NCBI RefSeq assembly: GCF_035938995.1
Contig: NZ_DASZGI010000144.1
Coordinates: forward strand, 1 to 24,766
From: DASZGI01 sp035938995
GTDB lineage: Bacteria > Actinomycetota > Actinomycetes > Streptomycetales > Catenulisporaceae
Direction: 5' to 3'
Length of the DNA stretch: 24,766 nucleotides
The notes under the pieces were generated by a model that was not told the DNA's origin, ran no database searches, and saw only the letters and a program-made list of their open reading frames with translations. Positions 1 to 7,393 of the stretch are shown one piece after another. Position 1 is the first letter of the stretch, and every line of letters begins with the position of its first letter. The translations under genes and the position numbers were made by a program.

Positions 1-248
1 ACGGCGATGTTCTCGGAGATCGGATTCGGCGCGAACAGCCGCCAGTTCTGCTGGAACAGCGGGTCGATCCAGGTGTCGATCTGCTTCGCGTAGCGCTGGG
101 AGACCGGGTTGGCCGGGGCGTTGTAGAAGAACGTGGCGGCCAAGTGCACGGCGACGACCGCGCCCACCGCGACCGCCGTGCCGGCCACCAGTGCGCGCGA
201 CCACCAGCGAGTCGGCGGCGCCGCCGGCCCCGATCCCGATGCGCTCAT
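1..248 (-). CDS. DUF5819-family membrane protein, C-terminus cut by window edge
   Basis: This is the N-terminal 82 residues of a protein that continues beyond position 1. It opens with a short polar Ala/Pro-rich stretch, then RWWSRAL and one hydrophobic segment at about residues 18-41. After that comes the motif QIDTWIDPLFQQNWRLFAPNP. A membrane anchor followed by a Trp/Phe-rich 'QNW.LFAPNP' motif is what I recall of the DUF5819 family of actinobacteria, whose role is unknown; related genes often sit beside HTTM/DoxX-like membrane genes. The ATG at 248 is the first start in frame. A TACGCT hexamer lies 8 nt upstream of it and could be a -10 box giving an almost leaderless message. The family call is from recalled motif similarity. 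Confidence 0.7.
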   Translation of the reverse strand, partial: MSASGSGPAAPPTRWWSRALVAGTAVAVGAVVAVHLAATFFYNAPANPVSQRYAKQIDTWIDPLFQQNWRLFAPNPISENIA

Positions 249-331
249 CGTTCGCGAGCGTACCTGCCCGATCCGCTAATCTCCCGGGCAACGGGCGATT
301 CAAGCAGCCACAAGGAAGTACTGGGGCGGCG

Positions 332-510
332 ATGATGACGGGGCCGGGGGCGGGATACTACGCCGATCCGTTCGCTCGCGCGCTGCTGTGCTGGTTCTTC
401 GCGATCCTGCCGGTGATCGATGTCTTCGCACTCGGCGGAGTGTTGTGGGGCAGCCCTACCGGCAGGGGCTGCACGAGAAGTTGACGCGGACGATCAGCAT
501 CAAGGCGTAA
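332..510 (+). pseudogene. Remnant of an RDD-domain membrane protein, frameshifted
   Basis: From ATG 332 the frame reads one hydrophobic segment (ALLCWFFAILPVIDVFALGG) and then LWG, before going out of frame and stopping at 484. In the next frame from about 448 the sequence continues as PYRQGLHEKLTRTISIKA and stops at 510. Together these resemble the last membrane helix and C-terminal tail of RDD proteins, where 'RQ.LHDK...T' is the conserved end. One missing base just before the Pro codon would rejoin the frames. RDD proteins are usually well over 100 residues with three helices; only about 59 residues remain and nothing upstream encodes the first helices. The 3' end overlaps the convergent gene at 500. 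It could instead be a real 50-residue single-pass protein (332-484), but the out-of-frame RDD tail argues against that. Confidence 0.55.
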
Positions 511-1450
511 GCGCCATCGGCGTGACGATCTTGGGAAGCAGGCCGAGGTCGGTGAGCGCGTCGACGGCCGGCGCGATACGGTAGACGGCGAAGCCGCGCA
601 GCAGACGCCTGACACGCCGCGCGATCAGCGGGCTCAACTCCTGCACCGCGTCCACCACGTCGACCGTGTCGGTGCGGCCGAGTTCCGCGGCCACGGCACC
701 GGAATCGGCGCCCCGCACCGCCTGCGCGGTCGCCAGCAGGATGTTGAGAATTCCGGGCAGCGAGCCGGCCTCGGCGACCGGATCGGTGTCCTGCGGCGGC
801 TCGGTCACCGGCTGCCAGTGCCCGCAGGACCAGGAGAACGCGCACCCTTCGGCCACTGCGGCGCGGATCGCGTCGGCCATCCTCCGCTGCCCCGGCGAGT
901 CCGAGTTCACGTGGAACCGGACGCCGCGCCCGCGCGCCCGGATCAGGGCCATGGTGTCGCGCCAGCCGTCGCCCAGGGTGAGGCCGACGCTCACCGGCAC
1001 CGCGCGCGGCAGTTCGGCCAGCATGCCGAGGCTCGAGTGCGCAGCCTCCGCGCCGCGCCGGCCGAGCCCGCGGACTATATCGATCCCGTATATACGTGCA
1101 CGCCGCAGCCGGTCGTCGTCCAACTGTTCGTCGGACGCCTTGTCCGCGGCCATCGCGGACTTCCAGGCGGCGAGGGCGGCGGGCGCGGCGCCGTGGATGA
1201 GCACCGGGGTGGCCGGATCCGGCACCGTGTCAGGCTTCGCCGACACCGGGGCGCGGTCCAGGTCGCGATAGGTGTCCGCCTTGACCGCGCGGCAGGCGAC
1301 TGCCGGCGACGGAGTGTGCGGACGACGACCGGAAATCTTCGAGTTAGGGCGGGTCACCTGCGAAAAGTCCTCGAGGAGAGCGCCGAGCAGCACCGATGTT
1401 GACGCGGGGGACATGGGCCTCACGCTAGCGCCGGACCCCTGACCCGACAA
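500..1450 (-). CDS. Unrecognised protein, conserved hypothetical
   Basis: I do not recognise this 316-residue reading frame. It has actinobacterial codon use and no signal peptide or membrane segment. The N-terminal 60 residues are Ser/Pro-rich and look disordered. The rest looks like a soluble alpha/beta domain with an acidic-basic helix (ASDEQLDDDRLRRARIYG) and two Cys in GCAFSWSCGHW, followed by a helical C-terminus. The longest frame starts at TTG 1450 without a Shine-Dalgarno sequence. An ATG at 1414, preceded by GTGAGG, would give 304 residues. Reading toward TTG 1450 there is TTGAAT, 17 bp, then GATATC, a possible promoter that would place transcription start at about the TTG. Divergent from the ABC exporter operon, with 145 bp between them. 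Confidence 0.6.
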   Translation of the reverse strand: MSGQGSGASVRPMSPASTSVLLGALLEDFSQVTRPNSKISGRRPHTPSPAVACRAVKADTYRDLDRAPVSAKPDTVPDPATPVLIHGAAPAALAAWKSAMAADKASDEQLDDDRLRRARIYGIDIVRGLGRRGAEAAHSSLGMLAELPRAVPVSVGLTLGDGWRDTMALIRARGRGVRFHVNSDSPGQRRMADAIRAAVAEGCAFSWSCGHWQPVTEPPQDTDPVAEAGSLPGILNILLATAQAVRGADSGAVAAELGRTDTVDVVDAVQELSPLIARRVRRLLRGFAVYRIAPAVDALTDLGLLPKIVTPMALTP

Positions 1451-1595
1451 TGGATATCTGCCCGAATAGGCGTTAATTCAACATTTCATCCGCGCACGAA
1501 CGCACGTTGCACGCGCCGCGCTGTCGGGAGCGGGAAATCGGTTGCGGGCCGCGGCCGGGAGCGGACAAGCTGGGAACGTCTAATAGGGAGGGTCC

Positions 1596-2504
1596 ATGAA
1601 TATTGACGGCACCATCGTGGCGGAGGCGCTTACGAAGGTGTTCCACACCACCGCGCGCGCCCGCGGCCGGCTTTCGGCCGTCCGGTCGGTCCTACGACCC
1701 GAACGGGTGGCGAAGACCGCGGTGGACGCGGTCGGCTTCCGCGTGGAGCCGGGCGAACTGGTCGCCTTCCTCGGGCCGAACGGCGCGGGCAAGTCGACCA
1801 CGATCAAGATGCTGACCGGGATCCTCACCCCGACGAGCGGACGGGTCGAGGTCAACGGCCTGGTTCCATACAGGGAGCGGATCGCCAACGCCCGCAAGGT
1901 CGGCGCGGTCTTCGGCCAGCGCTCGCAGCTGTGGTGGGACCTGCCGGCACGCGACTCGCTCTCCGTCCTCGCGGACATCCACGGCGTCGGCCCGCAGGCG
2001 CTGCGGGAGCGGATCGCCACGTTCGACCGGATCCTCGAGCTGTCCGAGTTCTGGGACACCCGCGCCCGGCAGCTCTCCCTCGGCCAGCGGGTGCGCTGTG
2101 ACCTGGCCGCCGCGCTGATCCACGACCCCGCGGTGCTTTACCTGGACGAGCCCACGATCGGCATGGACGTGGTGGTCAAGGAGCAGGTCCGGGAGTTCCT
2201 GCGGGACCAGGTCGAGCAGCGCGGCCGCACCGTCGTGCTCACCACCCACGACATGACCGAGGTGGAGCGGCTCGCCGAGCGGGTCGTGTTGATCAACCAC
2301 GGCCGGATCGCCTACGACGGCGACCTGGACACTCTGCGCCGCACGCACGCCGACGCCCTCGACGAAGAAGCAGATCTCGAAGACGTGATGCGGCGGGCTT
2401 TCGGCGCCGGACGCACCAGTCCGGAATCACCAGAGCCCGGCACCGGATCCGCGCAGCTGAATGAGACACAGGCCGACCGGAACACGGTGACGAGCGCCGC
2501 ATGA
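1596..2504 (+). CDS. ABC-2 exporter ATP-binding protein (COG4586 type)
   Basis: ATPase of an ABC-2 type exporter, 302 residues, working on the cytoplasmic face with the two permeases encoded directly downstream. Walker A is GPNGAGKST at residues 60-68. Signature motif LSLGQRVRCDLAAAL is followed by Walker B (VLYLDEPTIGMD), and the H-loop is LTTHD. The 'LSLGQR' form of the signature (rather than LSGGQ) and the insert between the first strand and Walker A fit the COG4586 subfamily, which pairs with DUF990-type permeases. A strong AGGGAGGG ribosome site lies just before ATG 1596. The last ~40 residues are a Pro/Thr/Glu-rich tail. The stop overlaps the next start as ATGA, implying translational coupling. 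The substrate is not predictable from sequence. Confidence 0.93.
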   Translation: MNIDGTIVAEALTKVFHTTARARGRLSAVRSVLRPERVAKTAVDAVGFRVEPGELVAFLGPNGAGKSTTIKMLTGILTPTSGRVEVNGLVPYRERIANARKVGAVFGQRSQLWWDLPARDSLSVLADIHGVGPQALRERIATFDRILELSEFWDTRARQLSLGQRVRCDLAAALIHDPAVLYLDEPTIGMDVVVKEQVREFLRDQVEQRGRTVVLTTHDMTEVERLAERVVLINHGRIAYDGDLDTLRRTHADALDEEADLEDVMRRAFGAGRTSPESPEPGTGSAQLNETQADRNTVTSAA

Positions 2505-3415
2505 TCGACGGGCAGAGTACGACCGCTGCGACACTTGCCGCGCCGCATGCCTTCGGACGCCGCACCCGCCGTCGGCGAAGCCCGCGCCCCGGTTCTCCGC
2601 CCCGCGGACCGCGACAACCCCGCCGCGCCTGGCTGGCTGCCCGGGTCACCCCGCTGACCGAGTTCTACCAGGCGGGCCGGCTCGCCTCCGCACTGTTCAT
2701 GCTCACCGCACGCGGCGCGCTGACGTACTGGCTCTGGCAGGCCCTCTATCGCTCGACCTCGACGAGCGCCGGACTCAACGTGCGCCAGGCGACCACCTAC
2801 GCCATGCTCGGCGTTTTCTACATGTCGTTCCGCACGGTAAACCGGTGGGGCTCCCGGGACACGATGACCCAGCACATGCTCGAGGGCACGATCGCGTACT
2901 GGTTCCTGCGCCCGGTCACGCCGCGCCGCTACTACTGCATCAGGGCCACCGGCGAACTCGCGTACGGCGCCTGCTGGGCGGCGCTGGCATACGGGATCTG
3001 TCTCACTGCCGGAGTCATCGCCCCGCCCGCCTCGGCCGCCGCCGGCCTGGCCGCCCTGGCCACCGTCGGCCTTGGCCTGGTGATCCTCTACTACCTCCAG
3101 CAGCTGATCGACCTGGCCTGCTTCTGGACCGTGGTGAACAACCAGCTGGTCCTCATGTACGAGATCGTGCAGAACGTGCTGGCCGGGGCGCTGGTGCCGC
3201 TGTGGTTCATGCCGGCCTGGTTCGTCGCGTTCGACGGCTGGCTGCCGTTCCAGGGCACGCTGAACATCCCCCTGTCCCTCTACGTCGGCCGGACCCCGGT
3301 CTCCGTGCTCGGCCGCGAACTCGCGATCCAGGCCGCGTGGATCGCCGTCCTCGCCGTGCTCGCCACGCTGATCTGGCGCCGCGCTGCCGCGCGCGTCACC
3401 GTCCTGGGAGGCTGA
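2501..3415 (+). CDS. ABC-2 exporter permease, first subunit (COG4587 type)
   Basis: Integral membrane subunit, 304 residues, with about six hydrophobic segments between residues 60 and 300. The family-like stretch MTQHMLEGTIAYWFLRPVTPRRYY corresponds to the 'G.l...LlRPv....' loop of the DUF990/ABC-2 permease families. The N-terminus is unusual: about 45 residues rich in Arg and Pro before the first hydrophobic stretch. No in-frame start lies nearer the conserved part, so the extension is either real or the true start is a rarer codon. It overlaps the ATPase gene by 4 bp (ATGA) and is followed after one base by the second permease. The two permeases and the ATPase should form one transporter. 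Confidence 0.88.
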   Translation: MIDGQSTTAATLAAPHAFGRRTRRRRSPRPGSPPRGPRQPRRAWLAARVTPLTEFYQAGRLASALFMLTARGALTYWLWQALYRSTSTSAGLNVRQATTYAMLGVFYMSFRTVNRWGSRDTMTQHMLEGTIAYWFLRPVTPRRYYCIRATGELAYGACWAALAYGICLTAGVIAPPASAAAGLAALATVGLGLVILYYLQQLIDLACFWTVVNNQLVLMYEIVQNVLAGALVPLWFMPAWFVAFDGWLPFQGTLNIPLSLYVGRTPVSVLGRELAIQAAWIAVLAVLATLIWRRAAARVTVLGG

Positions 3416-3416
3416 C

Positions 3417-4265
3417 CTGAGCGGCGAATCCCTGGCCCCGGCCCCGTCCCCCGCCGCGCGCCTCTGGCGGCCCTGGGCCCTCTACCTGCGTATCAACCGT
3501 CTCAATCTCAAGGCGCAGGCCGCCTACCGCGGCGAGTTCATCCTCGGCGCCGTTTTCGGCGTTGTCTGGCAGGGCTCGATGATCCTCTTCGCCGGGGTGC
3601 TGCTGCTGCGGTTCCCCGGCCTCGGCGGCTGGAAGCAGGGCGATGTGCTGTTGGTCGCCTCGATGCGGCTGATCTCGCACAGCGTGTACGTGGTCTTGTT
3701 CGCCAACATCGCCAGCCTGAGCGTCTTCGTCCAGGAGGGGCGGATGGACGGTTTCCTGCTGCGCCCCATGCCGGTATACCGCCAGGTCCTGCTCACCCAG
3801 TTCCGGGTGAACGCGTTCGGCGACATGCTGGCCGGCGCCGGGATCTTCGCCGTCGCCCTGCTGCGGCTCGACATCGGCTGGACCCCGGCCAAAGCGTTCT
3901 ACGTGGTCGCCGGGGTCATCGGCGGGGCGCTGGTCGAAGCCGCGCTCCAGACCCTGCTGTCGATCGCGTCGCTGCGCTTCACCGGGCTGATGACCTGGAC
4001 CAGCTGGATGGACCAGACCATCTCGACCTTCGGCAACTACCCGCTCAACGTCCTGCCGGGAGCCGTGCGCGGCGGCCTGACCTTCATCTTCCCGGTCGCC
4101 TTCGTCGCGTTCCTCCCAGCGGCCGTCGTCACCGGGCACACGGCCACGACCGGCGTGCCCGTCTGGCTGACCGCCGCCTCCCCGGCAGTCGGCCTACTGC
4201 TCTTCCTCGGCGCGAAGGCGATCTGGTACCGCGCGCTGCGCTTCTACCAATCCATCGGCGGCTAG
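3417..4265 (+). CDS. ABC-2 exporter permease, second subunit (COG3694/DUF990 type), probable CTG start
   Basis: Second membrane subunit, 282 residues if started at CTG 3417. The first ATG in frame is at 3579, but the 54 codons before it are open and encode WALYLRINRLNLKAQAAYRG followed by a first membrane helix, which matches how this family begins. No ATG, GTG or TTG occurs between 3417 and 3579. CTG 3417 sits 5 nt after GGGAGG, with an ideal ribosome-site spacing, and one base after the upstream stop. I therefore choose CTG. The protein has about six hydrophobic segments and the loop VQEGRMDGFLLRPMPVYRQ, equivalent to the conserved loop of the partner permease. It ends 36 bp before the convergent pncA stop. 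Confidence 0.85.
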   Translation: MSGESLAPAPSPAARLWRPWALYLRINRLNLKAQAAYRGEFILGAVFGVVWQGSMILFAGVLLLRFPGLGGWKQGDVLLVASMRLISHSVYVVLFANIASLSVFVQEGRMDGFLLRPMPVYRQVLLTQFRVNAFGDMLAGAGIFAVALLRLDIGWTPAKAFYVVAGVIGGALVEAALQTLLSIASLRFTGLMTWTSWMDQTISTFGNYPLNVLPGAVRGGLTFIFPVAFVAFLPAAVVTGHTATTGVPVWLTAASPAVGLLLFLGAKAIWYRALRFYQSIGG

Positions 4266-4301
4266 CCAGACGGCACGTTCAAAAGACAGCGCGCTTAGCG
4301 C

Positions 4302-4880
4302 CTAAGAGTTATAGGCAACAGTGGCGACCCCGGCGTCCGCGAAGTCCGCGAGGGCCTTCGCGAGACTGTCCGGGGCCACCGCCGCTGTCTTGTCCAGCAG
4401 GACGCGCGCCGCGAAGCCTTCGCGGACCGCGTCGAGCGCGGTCGCCCGCACGCAGTAGTCCGTCGCGATGCCCACGACATCGACCTCTGTCACGCCGTGC
4501 CCGCGCAGCCATTCCGCCAGACCCGCGCCGTCCGGGGTCGCGCCCTGGAACCCGGAGTATGCCGCCGCGTGCTCGCCCTTGCGGAACTCCGCGTCAAAGG
4601 GGAGCCCGGCGACCGCCTTGTGGAAATCCGCGCCCGATGTCCCAACGACGCAGTGGACCGGCCACGTACTCACATAGTCCGGACCCTCGGGGCCCGTAGC
4701 GAAATGGCTGCCCGGATCGACGTGGTAGTCGCGGGTGGCGACGGTGAACTCGGCCCCACCCGACCCGGATGCCACGTACTGCGCGATCTGCTGCGCCGCT
4801 GCCGTCCCGCCTGCAACAGGCAGCGAGCCGCCTTCGCAGAAGTCGTTCTGCACGTCCACCACGATCAGTGCCCTGCTCAT
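4302..4880 (-). CDS. pncA: Nicotinamidase
   Basis: Hydrolyses nicotinamide to nicotinate and ammonia in the cytoplasm, feeding the Preiss-Handler NAD route. At 192 residues it has normal length for the isochorismatase-like fold. The catalytic triad is visible as Asp9 (VVDVQNDF), Lys101 (EFRKGEH) and Cys143 (ATDYCVR). The metal site is Asp51, His53, His59 and His76. Ribosome site GGGAGG lies 7 nt before ATG 4880. It follows pncB on the same strand with a 76-bp gap, so the two salvage steps are probably one transcript. Confidence 0.96.
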   Translation of the reverse strand: MSRALIVVDVQNDFCEGGSLPVAGGTAAAQQIAQYVASGSGGAEFTVATRDYHVDPGSHFATGPEGPDYVSTWPVHCVVGTSGADFHKAVAGLPFDAEFRKGEHAAAYSGFQGATPDGAGLAEWLRGHGVTEVDVVGIATDYCVRATALDAVREGFAARVLLDKTAAVAPDSLAKALADFADAGVATVAYNS

Positions 4881-4960
4881 CCCGCTGCCTCCCGACCTTC
4901 GCGGACCGTGCTGTCTTTATTGGCGGCTGTCTCTATCGGCGCTGCCTTCGATGTCCTCAT
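4877..4960 (-). other. Possible 27-codon bridging micro-ORF between pncB and pncA
   Basis: The whole pncB-pncA gap is one small open frame. Its ATG (4960-4958) overlaps the pncB stop as ATGA, and its TGA (4879-4877) overlaps the pncA ATG. An AGAGGG sits about 6 nt upstream. Third-position G/C is lower than in neighbouring genes, so coding for a functional peptide is doubtful; it may only pass ribosomes from pncB to pncA, or be chance. Confidence 0.2.
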
Positions 4961-6309
4961 GCGGAGCCCTCTTCAGCGGCGCCTCTTTCATACACGGTCG
5001 GGATCACCGGCTCGCCGCGGGAGAGCTGGGTCACCGACAGCGGCAGCTCGGCCAGCGCCGCCCGGTGCAGCGCCCGGCCCTCGTCCAGCGTCGGCGACTC
5101 GACCGGTTCGCCGTCCACGACGAACGTCCTGATCAGATTCCTGCCACGGTCGGCGAAGTCCGCGGGCGCGACGCCGATTCCGACCACCTCGTCCGACGCC
5201 ACACCGTCCGCGTCTTTCCGCCGGTACGCGTACTTCACGCCGCCCAGGCTCGGCTTGTCCGGCGCCTTCTTCGCCACAGGCACCAGCGGCGCGTGCGGCG
5301 CCTCCGATTCGGCCCGCGCCACCAGCTTGTAGACCATGGACGCTGTTGGCGCCCCGCTCCCGGTAACCAACTGTGTGCCCACTCCATAGGCATCCACCGG
5401 AGCGACCGCCAGCGCCGCGATGGCGTACTCGTCCAGATCGCTGGTCACCACGATCTTCGTGGCGTGCGCGCCCAGTTCGTCGAGCTGCCGCCGTACCCGG
5501 TGCGCCATCCACAGCAGGTCGCCCGAGTCGAGCCGCACCGCGCCGAGATCCGGCCCGGCCACGTCCACCGCGGCCCGCACCGCCTCGGCGACGTCGTACG
5601 TGTCCACCAGAAGCGTCGTGCCCTTGCCGAGCGTCGCGACCTGAGTCTGGAACGCCTGCCGCTCCGTGTCGTGAACCAGGGTGAAGGCGTGCGCCGCAGT
5701 GCCCTGCGTCGGGATTCCGTACCGGAAGCCCGCCTCGAGGTTCGAGGTCGAGGCGAATCCGGTCAGATACGCCGCCCGCGCGCTTGCCACCGCCGCCTGC
5801 TCGTGCGTGCGCCGCGATCCCATCTCGATGCATGGACGCCCGGCTGCCGCCGACACCATCCGCGACGCCGCCGCCGCGATCGCCGAATCGTGGTTCAGCA
5901 CCGACAGCACGACCGTCTCGAGCAGCACCGCCTCAGCGAAGGTCCCCTCCACCGTCAGGATCGGCGACTGAGGGAAGTAGCACTCACCCTCGGCATAGCC
6001 GCGCACGGTACCGCGAAAGCGGTAGCCGGCCAGCCAATCCAGCGTCGGCCGGTCGACCACGCCGGTCCGGTCGAGAAAGGCGAGCTGCGCGTCGTCGAAC
6101 CGGAAGGCGGCGATCGCCTCCAGCACCCGAGCCGTCCCCGCCACGACCCCGTACCGGCGGCCGTCCGGCAGCCTGCGCGCGAACACCTCGAAGACCGAGC
6201 GGCGATGGGCCGCGCCGCTGCGCAGCGCCGCCTGGAGCATCGTCAGCTCGTAATGGTCCGTCAGCAGGGCCGAGGAAGGGGCGTCCGCCGCCCCACTTAT
6301 CGTCACCAT
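4957..6309 (-). CDS. pncB: Nicotinate phosphoribosyltransferase
   Basis: Joins nicotinate to PRPP, with ATP, to make nicotinate mononucleotide. The 450-residue product has the family's N-terminal TDHYEL (17-22), GTAAHAF at 203-209 with His207 as the likely phospho-accepting histidine, LDSGDL (260-265) and the downstream KIVVTSDLDEY and YGVGTQLVTG phosphate/ribose-binding segments. The frame stays open upstream to 6753, but that extension lies antisense to clpS. ATG 6309 is chosen because the conserved sequence begins 14 residues later and a TAGGCT -10-like box lies 7 nt upstream. The position divergent from clpS matches Rv1330c/Rv1331 in Mycobacterium tuberculosis. Confidence 0.95.
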   Translation of the reverse strand: MVTISGAADAPSSALLTDHYELTMLQAALRSGAAHRRSVFEVFARRLPDGRRYGVVAGTARVLEAIAAFRFDDAQLAFLDRTGVVDRPTLDWLAGYRFRGTVRGYAEGECYFPQSPILTVEGTFAEAVLLETVVLSVLNHDSAIAAAASRMVSAAAGRPCIEMGSRRTHEQAAVASARAAYLTGFASTSNLEAGFRYGIPTQGTAAHAFTLVHDTERQAFQTQVATLGKGTTLLVDTYDVAEAVRAAVDVAGPDLGAVRLDSGDLLWMAHRVRRQLDELGAHATKIVVTSDLDEYAIAALAVAPVDAYGVGTQLVTGSGAPTASMVYKLVARAESEAPHAPLVPVAKKAPDKPSLGGVKYAYRRKDADGVASDEVVGIGVAPADFADRGRNLIRTFVVDGEPVESPTLDEGRALHRAALAELPLSVTQLSRGEPVIPTVYERGAAEEGSA

Positions 6310-6316
6310 GACGCTA

Positions 6317-6322
6317 AGCCTA
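6317..6322 (-). promoter_or_regulatory. Leaderless-type -10 box of pncB
   Basis: TAGGCT on the minus strand, 7 nt before the pncB ATG. This TANNNT spacing is typical of leaderless actinobacterial transcripts. There is no good Shine-Dalgarno near the start and no clear -35 box. Confidence 0.5.
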
Positions 6323-6399
6323 CCCCTCGGCGCCGACTCTGTCGCGCCGCCCATCGCCACGGGTGTGAGACGCCGCTCGGATGATGCAAAGATGGGACG

Positions 6400-6699
6400 G
6401 TGACCAGTGCACCGGTTGAAGTCGAACGGCCGGACGTCGAAGGTGTGACCGAACCCGTCGAGGACGCCGAACGGTCGTGGACCACCATCGTGTGGAACGA
6501 CCCGATCAACCTCATGAGCTACGTCACGTATGTCTTCGAGACGTACTTCGGTTATCCGAAGCCGAAGGCCCACAAGCTCATGCTCGACGTACACCACCGC
6601 GGCAAGGCCGTCGTCGCGAAGGGCGGCCGCGAGGAGATGGAGCGCGACGTGTCCGCCATGCACTCCTACGGCCTGTGGGCCACCCTCCAGCGGGCATGA
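6400..6699 (+). CDS. clpS: ATP-dependent Clp protease adaptor ClpS
   Basis: Small cytoplasmic adaptor that binds N-degron substrates and passes them to the ClpC/ClpP protease. In 99 residues it has a disordered acidic N-terminus of about 26 residues, then the ClpS core. WNDPINLMSYV carries the Asn33-Asp34 pair of the N-terminal-residue pocket, and DVHHRGKAVVAKG carries the conserved His region (65-66). GTG 6400 is the only plausible start. AAAGAT lies at -12 to -7, one base off the TANNNT leaderless pattern seen at neighbouring genes. A DUF2017 gene follows 26 bp later, as in most actinobacteria. Confidence 0.95.
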   Translation: MTSAPVEVERPDVEGVTEPVEDAERSWTTIVWNDPINLMSYVTYVFETYFGYPKPKAHKLMLDVHHRGKAVVAKGGREEMERDVSAMHSYGLWATLQRA

Positions 6700-6725
6700 C
6701 CGTCCCGACCGATTGAGGCGCGCCG

Positions 6726-7376
6726 ATGCCTTTTTTCCGAAAGGACAAGCCATCCGTGATCGCGGCGTTCACCCGCGGCCCTGAGCACACGGTGCTCGTC
6801 GACTTCCGCGCGCCCGAGGCCGGGCTGCTCGCGGACCTGCTGCGCGACCTGCTCGCGCTGCTCGACGAGGACAGCCTGTCCGCCCCCGCCGCCGCCGACG
6901 CGCCCTCCCGGAACACCGACCCGCTCGCCGCCGAACTCGGGCTCGAAGACCTCGGCGACGATCTCGGCCTGGGCGACCTCGGCTCGACCACGCCGGTCTC
7001 GCAGCCGCAGGACCCGGCGCTGGCGCGGCTGTTCCCCGACGCCTACCCCGACGACCCGGAGGCCGCGGCTGAATTCCGCCGCTACACCCAGGCCGACCTC
7101 GGCGCCGAGCGCCGCCGCCGGGCCTCCGTCGCGGTCGCGTCGCTGGCGCGCATCCACGGCGGCGGGCGGCTGAGCCTGTCCGAGAAGGAGGCGCTCGCCT
7201 GGCTCGGCGCGCTCAACGACATGCGCCTCGTGCTCGGCACCCGGCTCGAGATCACCGACGACGACCAGGAGCCCGGCCAGGAGTTCGGCCCCGACGATCC
7301 GCGCTCGGCGTACGTCCCGGTCTACTACTACCTCGGGTACCTCCAGGAGACCCTGGTCGAGGCACTTTCCCCGTAA
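6726..7376 (+). CDS. DUF2017 family protein
   Basis: Conserved actinobacterial protein of unknown function, 216 residues. It is predicted soluble, largely helical and very acidic. The N-terminus MPFFRKDK is followed by a domain ending near LLDEDS, a variable acidic linker (about residues 55-95), then FPDAYPDDPEAAAEFRRYTQADL, which I recall as the most conserved stretch, and a C-terminal helical part with LNDMRLVLGTRLEI. GAGG lies 9 nt before ATG 6726. It always appears in this neighbourhood (clpS, DUF2017, mec), suggesting a link to ClpS or to the CysO/Mec pathway; no biochemical role can be stated. Confidence 0.9.
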   Translation: MPFFRKDKPSVIAAFTRGPEHTVLVDFRAPEAGLLADLLRDLLALLDEDSLSAPAAADAPSRNTDPLAAELGLEDLGDDLGLGDLGSTTPVSQPQDPALARLFPDAYPDDPEAAAEFRRYTQADLGAERRRRASVAVASLARIHGGGRLSLSEKEALAWLGALNDMRLVLGTRLEITDDDQEPGQEFGPDDPRSAYVPVYYYLGYLQETLVEALSP

Positions 7377-7381
7377 AGCCC

Positions 7382-7387
7382 TACGCT
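7382..7387 (+). promoter_or_regulatory. Leaderless-type -10 box of mec
   Basis: TACGCT followed by six bases and then the GTG start at 7394. The hexamer occupies -12 to -7 from the start, exactly as at murI and rph. No Shine-Dalgarno is present, so mec is probably translated from a leaderless mRNA. Confidence 0.55.
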
Positions 7388-7393
7388 GGACGG

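Noticed and set aside
4266..4301. Terminator between the convergent exporter and pncA genes
   Set aside because: Only a short GCGCT-T-AGCGC palindrome is present, with a loop too small to form a stable hairpin.
4735..6384. 549-residue plus-strand frame
   Set aside because: Shadow of pncB and the start of pncA. It is Arg/His-rich with no family motif, whereas the opposite strand encodes a recognised enzyme.
6310..6753. Upstream extension of the pncB frame, giving 598 residues
   Set aside because: It lies antisense to clpS, which has strong family motifs. The conserved NAPRTase sequence begins just after ATG 6309, where a -10 box is also found.
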